Positions 23,935 to 35,116 of a stretch of DNA of 64,000 bases are shown piece after piece. Under the pieces are notes generated by a model. That model was not told the origin of the DNA, did not search any database, and worked only from the letters and a program-made list of their open reading frames with translations. The stretch's first letter is position 1; each line of letters begins with the position of its first letter. The position numbers and the translations under genes are program-made. This DNA is from Planoprotostelium fungivorum (lineage: Eukaryota; Evosea; Variosea; Cavosteliida; Cavosteliaceae): contig MDYQ01000016.1 in the NCBI GenBank assembly GCA_003024175.1, positions 1 to 64,000 on the forward strand, read 5' to 3'.

Positions 23935-25596
23935 ATGAGTAGATTATCTTCGATCATCTCACTGTGCATCTTGGTCTCCCTTGTCAGCAGCATCTCCTCC
24001 TATCAGTATGACGTAGTCATCTATGGGACGACTCCTGCTGCTATCACGGCCGCCATACAAATCACACGTATGGGGAAAACAGTGGCCATCGTTGGACCTG
24101 AGACACACATCGGAGGTCTCACTACCAGCGGATTAGGATGGACCGATTGCAAGAACTCAAAGGCCATCGGCGGCATCGCTCGTCAGTTCTATCAGAAGAT
24201 CTACTACTACTATCTCAACAACTCTACTTGGACGTCAGAGAACAGGAGTCATTACATTGCAAGAAGGATCGGGGCTCAGCCTGGACCCGCTATAGATGAG
24301 AAGAATGGAGTGCAGTGGACATTCGAACCCAAAGTCGCAGAGAAGGTCTTCGAGACGTGGATGAAGGCAGGCAAGATTCCCATCTATCGAGGAGAGTACC
24401 TCAACCGCAAGAAAGGGGCCACCATCGTTCAGAACAACACTATTCAGAGCTTCACCACCCTCAGTGGAAAGACATTCCAAGCTTCCGTCTTCATTGATGC
24501 CGGATACGAAGGAGATCTGATGGCAGCGGCAGGCATCTCGTACCGCGTGGGACGTGACTCTGCCGACGATTATCAAGAACCATTGGCGGGGAAGAGGGTC
24601 ACCATCGATGACGGCTACAAAGGGGTGGATCCTTACGTCATCAAAGGAAACGTGACATCTGGCCTCCTCTTTGGTATCGAGACCGTCGTCAACCTCACCT
24701 CTCCGAATCACTTCACAGGATCGGCCGATCCTGTTCGATTGCAATCATTCAACTTTCGCCTCTCCCTCACTCAATTCAAGAACAACTCCATCCCTTTCAC
24801 GAGACCTTCTGGCTACGACGCGACACGTTACGAGCTCCTCTTGAGATATTTAGAGGCGGGCCTCAAGTCCGACTTCACAACACAGCTCATGCCGAACGGA
24901 AAGACAGACTCGAACAGTCAAGGAAGGATCTCTTTCGACCTCTTGGGAGGAAATTACGATTGGAAGAAGGGAACATCTTATTCAGAGGCCTCATACGACA
25001 AGAGGAAGGAGATGTACGATCACCATCGGGACTGGCAGAGTGGTCTCCTCTATACTCTATCGAACGACGAGAGAGTTCCAGCGTCACTCCGAAAGAGGAT
25101 CTCATCGTGGGGCTACGCTCGAGATGAGTTCATCGACAATGACCACTGGCCCTATCAACTCTACGTCCGAGAAGCACGAAGGATGAACGGAGAGTTCAAT
25201 CTCATCCAACACGACGCACAGCACCCCCATCACTACTCGAATGACACCACCATCGGCCTCGCATCGTACTCTTTAGACTCTCACGTGGTCAGAAGGGTCG
25301 TCGTGGACGGCCACATCTACGATGAAGGTGGCTTCTACTTCAACAACCCAACTTTCCCCATTCCTTACGGTTGCATGCTGCCCGTGTCATCGGAGATCAC
25401 CAACTTTCTGAATCCGGTCACTCTCAGCGCCAGCCACGTGGCCTTTGGCAGTGTTCGTATGGAGCCAACGTACATGATATTGGGTCAAGCGGCAGGGACA
25501 GCTGCGGTGCACGCCATCGAGGAAGGGAAGGGAGTGCAGAGTATAGACAGACAGAAGCTATACGACCGATTGAAGAAGGACGGACAGAGCTTGTGA
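23935..25596 (+). CDS. FAD-dependent oxidoreductase, secreted, intronless
   Basis: 553 residues from the ATG at 23935, chosen because it opens a signal peptide (MSRLSSIISLCILVSLVSS); the frame extends upstream only without such a signal. The mature part begins with a Rossmann FAD-binding fold (YDVVIYGTTPAAITAAIQI, then MGKTVAIVGPETHIGGLTT, SGLGWTDC), typical of the FAD_oxidored/xanthan-lyase-like family common in Bacteroidetes and Planctomycetes. A second FAD block lies near the C-terminus (ASHVAFGSVRMEPTYMILGQ, then AAGTAAVHAIEEG). Substrate unknown; a carbohydrate-related oxidation is possible from the family. There is no intron in 1.66 kb while all large neighbours are intron-rich, which fits horizontal acquisition. 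Confidence 0.88.
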   Translation: MSRLSSIISLCILVSLVSSISSYQYDVVIYGTTPAAITAAIQITRMGKTVAIVGPETHIGGLTTSGLGWTDCKNSKAIGGIARQFYQKIYYYYLNNSTWTSENRSHYIARRIGAQPGPAIDEKNGVQWTFEPKVAEKVFETWMKAGKIPIYRGEYLNRKKGATIVQNNTIQSFTTLSGKTFQASVFIDAGYEGDLMAAAGISYRVGRDSADDYQEPLAGKRVTIDDGYKGVDPYVIKGNVTSGLLFGIETVVNLTSPNHFTGSADPVRLQSFNFRLSLTQFKNNSIPFTRPSGYDATRYELLLRYLEAGLKSDFTTQLMPNGKTDSNSQGRISFDLLGGNYDWKKGTSYSEASYDKRKEMYDHHRDWQSGLLYTLSNDERVPASLRKRISSWGYARDEFIDNDHWPYQLYVREARRMNGEFNLIQHDAQHPHHYSNDTTIGLASYSLDSHVVRRVVVDGHIYDEGGFYFNNPTFPIPYGCMLPVSSEITNFLNPVTLSASHVAFGSVRMEPTYMILGQAAGTAAVHAIEEGKGVQSIDRQKLYDRLKKDGQSL

Positions 25597-26145
25597 GCGA
25601 TGAATAAAACGAGCGATGGATGACAAAAGATTTAATGTTGAGTGGTACATTCTAACAGTGGTGCTCATCGTGAGTTGTGACGGATCTTCAAGAGGGAATA
25701 TAGGATCTGCAATTGGTCGAGGTTCGATGCCACAGGTATACTGAAGGAAATATTGCCAGCATTGGGGCGCTTGGGTTTTGTATCCTTATGATTCTTCAAC
25801 TCAGCCAGATGAATCGAAAGGGTGCGATTTATTCCGCTTAAAAAGTTAATCCCTCTACAACGATGAACAACCTGCTATGAATAAACACTTCTAGCTTATC
25901 GTCAATCGAGCCAGTCTTATCTTACCTGTTAGAGGTGTGGATCGTATCACCGCAATTCAATGGAAATGGGGTTTCGCCCACAGAATAAGTTTCCTTCCGG
26001 TTCTATGACAGTTTTCCACAACGGACCATTGGGTTCAAAATGTTGGGGATCATTCTCCGCTGGATTGCGGTGATAGGCACTACCAGTGGTACCCTTAAAC
26101 GAGCCCCGAAATTTACACAAGTTCACATTCGTAATGATCCGGTGT
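25597..26145 (-). other. Downstream region with a duplicated last exon and an open frame
   Basis: Contains a diverged copy of the next gene's last exon (about 25665-25835) and an open minus-strand frame of ~70 codons ending near 25955 (contains FEPNGPLWKTVIEPEGNLFC). Neither has a proven promoter or start. See findings. Confidence 0.5.
25665..25835 (-). pseudogene. Diverged duplicate of a terminal exon
   Basis: Reads FSIPVASNLDQLQILYSLLK then IRHNSR-stop, against FSIPVASNLDQLEILYSLLK then VRHNLL-stop in the exon at 26326-26146. The upstream part of the frame diverges more (LAELKNHKDT versus LSELKNSAAV). The frame is open, so it may be an alternative last exon rather than dead; no copy of the first exon is seen beside it. 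Confidence 0.65.
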
Positions 26146-26945
26146 TTATAGTAAGTTGTGGCGAACCTTCAAGAGAGAGTATAAGATCTCTAATTGGTCC
26201 AGATTTGAGGCCACAGGGATACTGAAGGAGAGATCTCCCGCGTTACCGCGAGTGAAGCTAGATACCGCTGCGCTATTCTTCAACTCACTCAAATGGAGAA
26301 TCTTTTTGACCCGCTCTTCCACTTCTCTGTGAGGAGGTGAGATCAGACGTCATCATCGTGCATCCATCACCCTGCTTCCGTGATCGTCTGCTCCATCTTT
26401 CCATAGTCCACGTGGACACCTTCCAGAGCAGCCTTCCAAGAGGGTATCAGCTCGAGAGCCTTGTCTGGATTGAGATAGCTCAGCTTGTCGATCGACTCGG
26501 ACAGATCAGTATAGACAGTCTTTGGCAAAGGATCGTTGAAGATGTTGCGGATAGAACTGAGATGCTTCTCTACGGGCGGTAGAACGAAGGACTTATTTGC
26601 AGAGGCGGAATCGTATTCGAACGACCATTGATTGTAGTTGAGCGATACTTTAGTCAGCGTTCGTCTGTACAGAGTTCCAGGCACGATCGAGATCGGCTGG
26701 TGATATTGCCTTTGTCTTCGACCGAAGGCTTCGTCTTGATGTTCCGCCACTGTAGGCTTCTCGAGAGGGGACAGGCGTGAGTAACACTCCATGATGATGG
26801 TGTTGAGAGCTTTCAACTTGCTCAGCTCTGTTCTAAGATCTTGTTGTGCGTCAGGCATGGTCTTCTTCTCCTCCTGTTGTCTTGATACTGCCTTCCTTGA
26901 AATCGTCCGTTCAGTTCCGGAGGTCACAAGCCTCGCTTGGGCCAT
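26146..26945 (-). CDS. Unknown protein, two exons (251 aa)
   Basis: Exon 1 26945-26371 and exon 2 26326-26146 (44-nt intron) total 252 codons. Not recognised. The N-terminus is Arg/Gln-rich; an alternative start at M30 (MPDAQQDLRTELSKLKALNT) begins a likely helical region, followed by SISIVPGTLYRRTLTKV-type sequence and a helical end (IPVASNLDQLEILYSLLKVR). The length, soluble helical character and lack of a signal suggest a cytosolic or nuclear scaffold subunit, but no function should be assigned. The motif GTTGTAG lies directly before the ATG. It is divergently oriented from the next gene over ~410 bp. Confidence 0.65.
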
Positions 26946-27355
26946 CTACAACGTAATTTGGGCCAGCGTATACTCGGTTTCGCGATGAGGTGAGAACATG
27001 AGTTAGCGTAGTGCAGCCATATATTTAGACGGGATACCGTGAAAGTAGGGATGAGCTCGAACGAAATATTGAAGAGGAATTGGATCGCGAGAGAAGCGGT
27101 CAATTATACAGGTTAGATTGTGTAAGAGGTACCTCTATCCATGGTGCTTCTCTTTTCGCACGTGGTGTGTTTGTCTTATCAAGATGATGAGACATTTGAG
27201 ACTGGTAGAGATCTGTGATTGAAATTTCAAACGGAATTATCGACAGCTTCAGCGTTCTACCGCACATGTCTGATCTCTAGATTCGTCCCTTCTACAGATA
27301 AATCACCAAACACACACACAGACACCAACGAAGACAAACGAAGAAATCGAACGAG
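26946..27355. other. Divergent intergenic region
   Basis: Likely shared promoter; no other feature seen. Confidence 0.5.
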
Positions 27356-30171
27356 ATGCAAGGTTACACCGAGGAGAGGAAGATCTACCCCATGCAGAAT
27401 CCATACGAACAGAAGACACCTGAAGAAGCCAGAGAGGCACTGAAGAACCCCGATGCACCCTCTGAACAGGTGAATGTTCGACATTGGGATGGTGACTGAT
27501 TGGTCCATAGAAGGGGTCATTCAAGGGAAAGTCTCCTGCTATTCCCTCTCCCATGTCTTCGAGGAGTCCTGTACCCTCTAAAGAGGCCGATATTAGACAG
27601 GCATCCAAAGAAGAACGATCAGAGGAGCCAAAGGATGCGCTTGACACAGAGGACATCGAATCAAAGATGGAGAAAACCAAATTAGAAGACAAAGAGAAAA
27701 AGGAAGAGGAGAAGGAAGAGAGGAAAGAAGAAAAGAAAGAAGAAAAGAAAGAAGAAACGAAAGAAGAAACGAAAGAGGAGGTGAAAGAGGAAGAGAATAA
27801 GGAGGAGAAGAAGGAAGAGTCCTCAGATGCCTCCACCATCGAGCCGCAAGGTCATTCTTTCTTCATCACCTCAGACACTTACGATATCATCAGGAATGTC
27901 TCGCAGCTCCTCTTCATCTTCTCTCGATGACAAGAGTGGTCCTCAGATCGTCTGGTCCATGCAGGTGTGACACACTCATCTCTCATCGCATCTGATCCCC
28001 TCCACAGACAAAGAAGGGCAAGCCCGTCAGGTTCGCACCTCTCTCACTTGTCATCTCATCGCACACCATCTCATCTCACCTCTCATATCTCACGTTCCAT
28101 CACATGTCACATCATCTCACACATCATCTTCATCTCATCATCTCAACCTCTCATCACACATCGTCACCCACCATCACTCACCGTCTTCCAGTCTCCACGT
28201 CGGCGGCAAAGTGAAACAATTCGAAGAGAAAGTGAGAGAGGGTTGCTACATGCTCTACGCCTTCACGACAGCCTCCCTCCCCGGCGGAGACAAAGGTCCT
28301 CGGTACGTTGCAGCAGACATTCACGTCAAGTCAAAAGAAGGCAAGACGATGACACACGAAGTCTTCAAACTGCACTCTGCAGAGAAGACTCTGGCCATCG
28401 AATGGGTCGTGCCTAAGGGTGAGATGGCTTGTTGTAGATGGAAGTGACTGGCGCAGGGGAGATGGCTACGGTGTTCATCCAGTTCAGACTCAATTCTCCT
28501 GTGGGACCTTTCAAGGTGATGACTTTGCATGATGATGATGATGATGTCTGATGGACGGAAGGTGATGGCGAAGATGTTTCGAAGAGATCATCCCGCCACT
28601 GATGGAGAGGGTACCATAGACACCTCCTACTCTACGTCTTTAGACAGCCTCGTCGGAGAGGTACCCATTCATCATCGTCACCGTCATCATCATCATCATC
28701 CTCATCCCAAAGATGATCACGATCACGATCGTGACTCGAATTGTAGATGAAAGGAGAAACTGAAGTGAAGAAACTCGCCCGCGACTGTGGAATGATTCGT
28801 CCCTTCTTACTCCTCAGCGCGATGCACCCGGCGGCCAGACAGCAAGTGGCCGACATCCTGGGAATGTCCCTCTACGGTACGTACCGAACGTACACGTACT
28901 CATCTCACTTCCTATCAGATCCAGAGTTGGAGAACAATGGACAATTAGAAGCGTGGAAGATCATCAGTAAGAACAGGAAGGGAATGCAGGCCAAGTGCAT
29001 GCACAGCTACGAATCACTCAACCCTCGAAACTGGAAGGCGGGAAACGGTGCTAACTGGTTCGAGGTCCTGTACAGGTGAAATCTCGATGAAATTTCGTGG
29101 GAGGAGTTGATGTCATCAGGGTGATGACGGAGGTTCACAAGGGGGAAATGTCCTTCAAGGAAGAGATGAAGAGCTTGAAGAGCAAGGAGGTGAAATCTAC
29201 GCGAAATTTCCCATTCGACTGAAATTTCGACGAAAGATGAAGGAGGCCAGTTGCTCCCGCGACGACAAGAGGATGGAACAATTGGAGGTGATCCATCTAC
29301 AACTCCCCGTGACGTCTCGACTCGTAATGACGACATCATAGGTCAGGCTGCTGAACGCCATCGCCGAGACTTTCTTTGACCAAAAGAAGAAAGACGAAGA
29401 CTTTCAAACTCGTTTTAATCAATTGATTCAGAAGGATAACGTGAGACATTGTCGACAATCTATGGTCGACATTAATTCGAATCAGGTCAAAGACATGATG
29501 AACAGGATAAGAGAGAAGGGCGTAGACAACGAGAACGTGAGTACGTACGTACGTACGTAACCTGAGGGGTGGACAGGTGTTACGTTTCACGGTTGGCTAT
29601 GCCATGTGCCTGTTAGACGAACAGAAGGAGAAGGAAGACAAGAAGGAAGAATTACGCTCCAACGAGGCCGAAAAACAAGACAAGATGGCGAGTTGTAGAT
29701 CGATCCTTCATCTGACTCGTTGTAGAAGGTCAAATCTGGTTCTTCTTCAGAATTTCTGGGAAGTAGAGAGTACACTGCTTCCACTGCAAACGAAGACGAG
29801 ACAAAGGACTTTGTCACTCTCATCCGCGAGAGGCTATTATTAGGTCAATACGACCCCAGGTGACTTCATCTACAACGTTGTAGATCGTCACTGAACGAAT
29901 CAGGAGCGCGGGACAGAAGGGAATGGCCTATGCGAAAAAGGCGGGAATCTGGCTGGGAAAAAAGGGCGCGAAACAGGTCGGCAAGCAGTACATCGCTCCC
30001 ATGGTCATCGCTCCCATTTTCCCGCCCATTTTACTCCCCTGGATGGTGGGAAATCTAGTCCACAAGTTCACGGGAGCTGATCACGAGGCTCTCTACCTCG
30101 TTGTAGTGCAGCTATTGCTCCAGAGGCTATTATTAGCAGCTCACGGGGTGGACATCAACGAATACTTTTAA
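27356..30171 (+). CDS. Unknown multi-exon protein with Glu/Lys-rich linker and C-terminal hydrophobic segment
   Basis: ATG at 27356 opens MQGYTEERKIYPMQNPYEQK. After a 44-nt intron comes a highly charged E/K repeat region (KEEKKEEKKEETKEE, coded at ~27690-27820). Joined exons then give a strand-rich domain (GGKVKQFEEKVREGCYMLYA, YVAADIHVKSKEGKTMTHEV, EMATVFIQFRLNSPVGPFK), a helical part (KKLARDCGMIRPFLLLSAMH), WKAGNGANWFEVLYRVMTEV, a Gln/Lys-rich helix, and an end with KKAGIWLGKKGAKQVGKQY then IAPIFPPILLPWMVGNLVHK. About 16 exons; one junction near 29689 seems to use a GC donor. No family recognised. The hydrophobic C-terminal stretch could attach to membrane or lipid droplet (inference). Confidence 0.65.
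27690..27820 (+). repeat. Coding low-complexity (GAAGAAAAGAAA)n
   Basis: Imperfect GAA/AAA purine tract encoding Glu/Lys within the unknown gene. Confidence 0.85.
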
Positions 30172-30289
30172 ATAGAAATAAACGAGCGAGCCTTGTAGAT
30201 GCGTCCCTACTCCCCGTCATGGAGAATCAGCTCCATCATCTACTCCACCCGTCGAATTTCAAAGAAAACTCGCGATCCTTTCTTTATGT

Positions 30290-32016
30290 CTATATCGTAG
30301 CCAGTACCATGAGAGCGACACCCCCTCCCACCACGAGCAGTGACACGAACCACCACACGAGACTGGCCAAGGCCGTCACCTCTCTAAAGACAATGATACC
30401 CCACAGACCCGACACGACCAGCGCCAACTGGAGGGGTCAACCCCATCTACAACGAGCCGCTCCGGCCTCCCACCTGGGTCAACGGGAAGCCGAGCTTGAG
30501 ACCGAGATAAGTCGTGGCGTAGATGGAGAAGCCGTTACCAATGCTCCAAATGAGACCGGTCAAGAGGCCGGGGACCAAGGCCACGCGGACGTGCCTGGGG
30601 TCGTCAGAAATGTCGACCGAGACGCAAGGCCGAACGCAGTGGTCGACGTTGTTTCACGCACCAGACGGGGCGTTGACGTCTGAATAAAAAGTAGGCCAAG
30701 GCACAGACGGGAGTGATGGCTAAGACACCTGGTGCGAGTTCAAAATTGAGACGTACAATGAAGACATACCGATGGAAAAAGAGATGACGAAGGTGATGAC
30801 GATGTCTTTCGGGGCACCTCTCATGGGTACCAACATACTACCGTTCATAGCTCTACACACTCGTCAGTATAGAAGAGAAGCAGATGAAGAGAAGAAGATG
30901 AAGAGAAGAGAAGCAGATGAAGAGGAGAAGAGAGGACCCACCCCAGAAGAACGGCACAGATGAAACCGATGGTGGAATTTTTCTTCGGTTCACCGATGGG
31001 AAGAGCGGGTTCGTCGTTGTACGATCCTCGACTGAGTGGCGTCAGAAAAAGACGTACGATAATCGGATGAAAAATGATTTTAAAGTTTAAGAGGCTCACC
31101 TTCCGTCAACATTGATCGCCTTTGGTTTATCTGTTTCGATTCAGTGAAACAATAAAATCATTTAAAATGCATTTCGTCTGTGGAAACGAAACGGTGAATC
31201 AGGTCGTGAACACGAAACGAAGAATAAAATGAATTAAAATGGAAGCAAACTCACCCTCACCGTGCAACAGGGGTGAGGTCTCGTGGATGGGACTGTAGGC
31301 AGGTGTGTATACGGTAGAGTTTTGGTCCTTCTTCTTCTTACCCAGATTGGCCACAAACTCGGAAGAGCTTAGAGACAGCAACAAGACTCCCACGACAAGG
31401 ACGGCGATTCCAGAGTAGCTGTAGCGAGGGGACTGGACACCATCGAGGAAGGCTCCCCAGATGAAGCTAACGACGACTGGAAGGATGAGATGAGAGTGTG
31501 AGGTGATAGAACTCACTGGTCACACCGGCCCTGGAAGAGGTGAATCAGACGTCGGATTACGGATGGCTCACCAGACTCCGACGGCGACAGACATTCCGAG
31601 GTGATTGATGGCGAAGATGGAGAGGATGGAGGCGGGAACCCAACAGGCGGCACTGATGAAACCTTGTCGAACGTGAATGAATGAATAAAAGGTGGCGTCT
31701 AACCATAGTAAGTGAAACGGAACTCGTCGTGAGCCCAGGCCAAAACGATCCAAGAGCTGAGAAAGATGGAGATCGAGTAATACACCTGCATCGATCAGAA
31801 TATCATCCGACTCTAAGACAGTAATCGGAACCTGAAATACGACGGGATCCACGTTCGCTTTGACGACGCGCCTCGACTTTAGAGGTACGGCTGCGGCTAA
31901 ATCAATGGAAGTGTCAAGTTATTACAGTCACCAAAGGATCCAAAGAAGAGGATTGCGCCGACGACTGCGGCGTATCCTTTCTGTTGTTCGGTCAACTGAG
32001 ACAGATCGATAGCCAT
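30290..32016 (-). CDS. TMEM144-family multi-pass transporter
   Basis: Member of the TMEM144/DUF1632 family in the drug/metabolite transporter superfamily, predicted carbohydrate or nucleotide-sugar carriers. ATG at 32016. The exons read QKGYAAVVGAILFFGSF (TM1, family signature), VYYSISIFLSSWIVLAWA, FISAACWVPASILSIFAINH (TM), VVVSFIWGAFLDGV, SYSGIAVLVVGVLLLSL, a Lys/Asp-rich loop (NLGKKKKDQNST), then the second half starting KNSTIGFICAVLLG and NGSMLVPMRGAP, GLLTGLIWSIGNGFSIYATT and LVWWFVSLLVVGGGVALMVL, with stop at 30290. About ten exons; the intron before the last exon contains GTTGTAGATG. The repeated GFICAVLLG/YAAVVGAI arrangement matches the two-fold family design. Substrate is not predictable. 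Confidence 0.83.
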
Positions 32017-32548
32017 TGAGAATGCGTTTTCGGGAGGCAGTGCCGCGGTTTGTTTGTAGACTGAGAATAAAGCGCGATATGTCAGATTTTCACTGGCTGC
32101 TGTGTATGGGCAATAGAGGTCTGAACTCCAACAGGGACAAATTGATCGTCTCACTGTCTGTTGAGAGTCTGCGAGGAAGTGACTGTCTGAAGACGTCTAT
32201 TCTGCGGAACTAAAAGGAAATAAACCCATTTCAATAGGATGTGCGACATTCCATGTGTGCATGTGAGAGGGTGATGAAGCTTTACCAGTCAATAGACAAT
32301 AAGATATTGAATGGCCCTCGTGATATCGATACAACAAACCACCTCAAAGGACATACATGATGAAGAAATGGATCTCAACTCACAGAAACAGGAGATGACA
32401 TCTATGAATCTACTTCTTTATACACTTCTATACCATGGCAAATGTTTCTCTGTGGCGACTGACGAACCTCTTCGCCCTGTCGTTCCTCACCAAAAAGATA
32501 ATGACGGCCCTGTAGATGTCATCAGCTGATCCTGTACCACTCAAACAC
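32017..32548. other. Intergenic (same-strand genes)
   Basis: Promoter side of the transporter and 3' end of the carboxypeptidase; nothing else recognised. Confidence 0.5.
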
Positions 32549-34666
32549 TCACACGACGACAAAGATACCAAAGACGATTACGGTGTAGGGAAATCGGCTC
32601 TCAGCGTCGGGGTTGGGAAACACTTGGACTCCGAGGTCGATCGCAGACGAGCTCTGTCATCATGTGAGATCATCATCATCATACCATCATCATCATCAAG
32701 ATGCTCACCTCCACGTTACGCAGAGAATACTGCGACGTCTGGTTCTCGGCTCCAAAGACGAAATCGAGTCTGGCCACCTGTCCCTCCTTCACCTCTGCTG
32801 CCCGTCAACCCCAATCTACAACGCGCCACTCACCGACGCTCTGAACCAGGTCGGGGTAACCGTTTGAACGAGCGGTCACGCTGTACGTACCAGGCATTAA
32901 GAGTCTGTAATACTCTCCGTTTCTTGATCTGACATCCTTGTCTATACCGGAGACTGTGACACGGGCGGCGACAGGTTTACCGGCGGCATCTGTCGTCACG
33001 CCCTTGAAGCCACGATGTACCTGTGTGGGTGAGAACTGGCGGGTTGTAGTGCGTCGAACCTGCTCGGCGAACGACAGCATGGATTCCTTGTTGAGCTCCC
33101 AGTAGTGAGCCAGCTCGTTTTTTGGTGGATATTTGTTGTCACTGACTTCCAATGTAATTTCGAAACAATCTGCATTGACGTAGTTCCAATCCTACAGCGA
33201 TGCGTTGGCGGGAGATTCAAATTTCGAACGTTGGTTCACCTGCATGCCACCGTACAGAGTGTACCAAGCGGCACCGTTCGTGATACCGTCTTTGAATTCG
33301 TGATTGTTCTTCATGTCCGAGTTGTTCTCTGAATAGACCGAGGCGAGATTCTGAGAAATTTCAATCTACAACTTGCCAGACGAAAATACCTTGAAGAGGT
33401 CATCGTCTGGGCATGGGCTGGGATTTCCCTGGGAAAATTGTCCGTTGGACAGACCGTCCCAAGGATAATTGGCCACCACGGCGCCTCCGTGAAAATTCGC
33501 AGATAATACAAAGTGACGGCTCTTGATCCAGCGAGTCATGACTTCAACCTCTACATGTTCGCGTCAGTGATGATCGTGGCGATGATCATGTTGGTGATCG
33601 CATGAGACATGAGATAGGTCACCGGGTTGCATGGCAGTCTGACGCTTCTTGAAGTGGTCGTCAAAGTTTCTGTTCAGATCGATTCCTCTGAAGTTTTCTC
33701 TCTGGCCTATTTTTCTCATCAGCCTTCCACATCCACCGGTGCACCATGGCAGGTTGATGATGATCGTGTGGTGATGATGAAGACTTACTCAATTTGAATC
33801 CGTCGGGGTTCATTGTGGGTACCAGTGAAATGTGTGTCGTCTGCAAAAAATTGACGAAGCGTGAGTTATTCTTGGAATACTCGGAACAGAGCTGGTGAGC
33901 AAAGGAGAGAACGAGCTCTCTGCAGAAGATCATCAGATCGTGGATGATGATGTGGAATGATGATGAATCACCTTCCGGTGGTCTCGTCTCCGTGCATGTT
34001 GGCGACGTATTTGAATTCTGGTTCTAACTTTCCCTTCTTCTCCACGTTCTCAGAGATGTCGATGGCCTTCTCATGTTCAGCCACAATGTCTCCATTGCAT
34101 CCAACTCACCCAGATGTCTTGTCCTTGCACGGACTTTCCTATGCTGTAGGCTTCTGAAGCAATATCGGGGTATTGCTTGTGAAGCTCTGCAAAGAAAGAT
34201 TGGATTGCATTATTGTCGTGGTAATCGTGAGGGGCGATATCGTCGCTGTTCACATCGCGCTTCGTGCGAATGGCTATATAAGGTGAGAAGATGGAAGGAT
34301 GGGAAACAAAGAGGTTACATGTTTCGGGCACGACGGGGGGAATGGAGGCTAGCTGAAAGTTGTGGAGTTCCAAAGTTTCCTTCTCTTTCGGTGTGACGAC
34401 GATCTGTGGATGAATTTAGATATTGCAAAATGGTTGTGGAAACTGACCTCCATCTCGAGTGAGCCCTCTACTCTCTTCCTCGCATGAACCACCTGGCTCT
34501 TTTTAGACGTCCGCTCATTCAAATGTGGTCTCACCTGCATTTCACCACCCATTACCTTGGTCAGGTGTTGAAGGTGCTGTTCATCTTTTACAAGTACTGC
34601 TACAGACTCGTGTCTCAGCGCTGCAGCGCACGCCAAGACGGCGAGAAAGAGGATGATGTTCCTCAT
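32549..34666 (-). CDS. M14 zinc carboxypeptidase (CPD/CPE/CPM type) with transthyretin-like domain
   Basis: Secretory metallocarboxypeptidase. ATG at 34666 starts a signal peptide (MRNIILFLAVLACAAALRHE). The pro-like segment is followed by the catalytic domain: IASEAYSIGKSVQGQDIWV, zinc motif ANMHGDETTGREL (His and Glu ligands), SLVPTMNPDGF, second zinc His in ANFHGGAVVANYPWDG, DNWNYV-type substrate tail DWNYVNADCFEITLE with the catalytic Glu. The C-terminal domain HRGFKGVTTDAAGKPVAARV ...YSVTARSNGYPD is the transthyretin-like fold seen in subfamily M14B. The end FPYTVIVFGIFVVV is hydrophobic, so membrane or lipid anchoring is possible. About ten short introns; three contain GTTGTAGAT. Likely removes C-terminal Lys/Arg, by family. 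Confidence 0.92.
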
Positions 34667-35116
34667 GTTGGAAGAATGCGATGTGTTTTTGTGATGCCGA
34701 TTTTATTTTGAACGGCTTTCGGGCATTTCATTTGCCACAAAGTTCCAGCCAGGAAACGCTGTGCATCCAACTGACCACAATCCAGTATCAACTTCCATTG
34801 CGTTACCATGCCCCCATTTTGGCTAAATATAGATAGTCCATCAAGACACGTGGCTTCATGATGTCCTCGAAGCCCTCTGATCACTCATCGTGAACGTTTC
34901 CTTCCTTCTCTTTGAACTGTTCCTCCACCTCTATCGTCCAAGAGCACGCGTTCCCCCGTCAATTGAGATTGGCTGAGAAATTGAAATTTCGAGGAAAGAC
35001 CAACATTTCAGAATGACGTTTCACCGCGTTGAAGAGAGACCGGAGCAAAAATGGCAGTATCACTTATTCCAGAATCGAACAGACACCGGCTGATCATCAT
35101 CATCATCGCATAGAAG
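34667..35116. promoter_or_regulatory. Divergent promoter with heat-shock-element-like sites
   Basis: Between the carboxypeptidase and the DnaJ gene. At 34973-34997 there are alternating GAA/TTC blocks (GAAATTGAAATTTCGAGGAA), an imperfect nGAAnnTTCn array of the kind HSF binds, 120 bp before the DnaJ ATG. Spacing of the last block is off by one, so binding is plausible but unproven. Confidence 0.4.

Noticed and set aside
27690-27820. E/K-rich stretch as a coiled-coil motor domain
   Set aside because: Simple GAA/AAA repeat without a heptad pattern; more likely a flexible charged linker.
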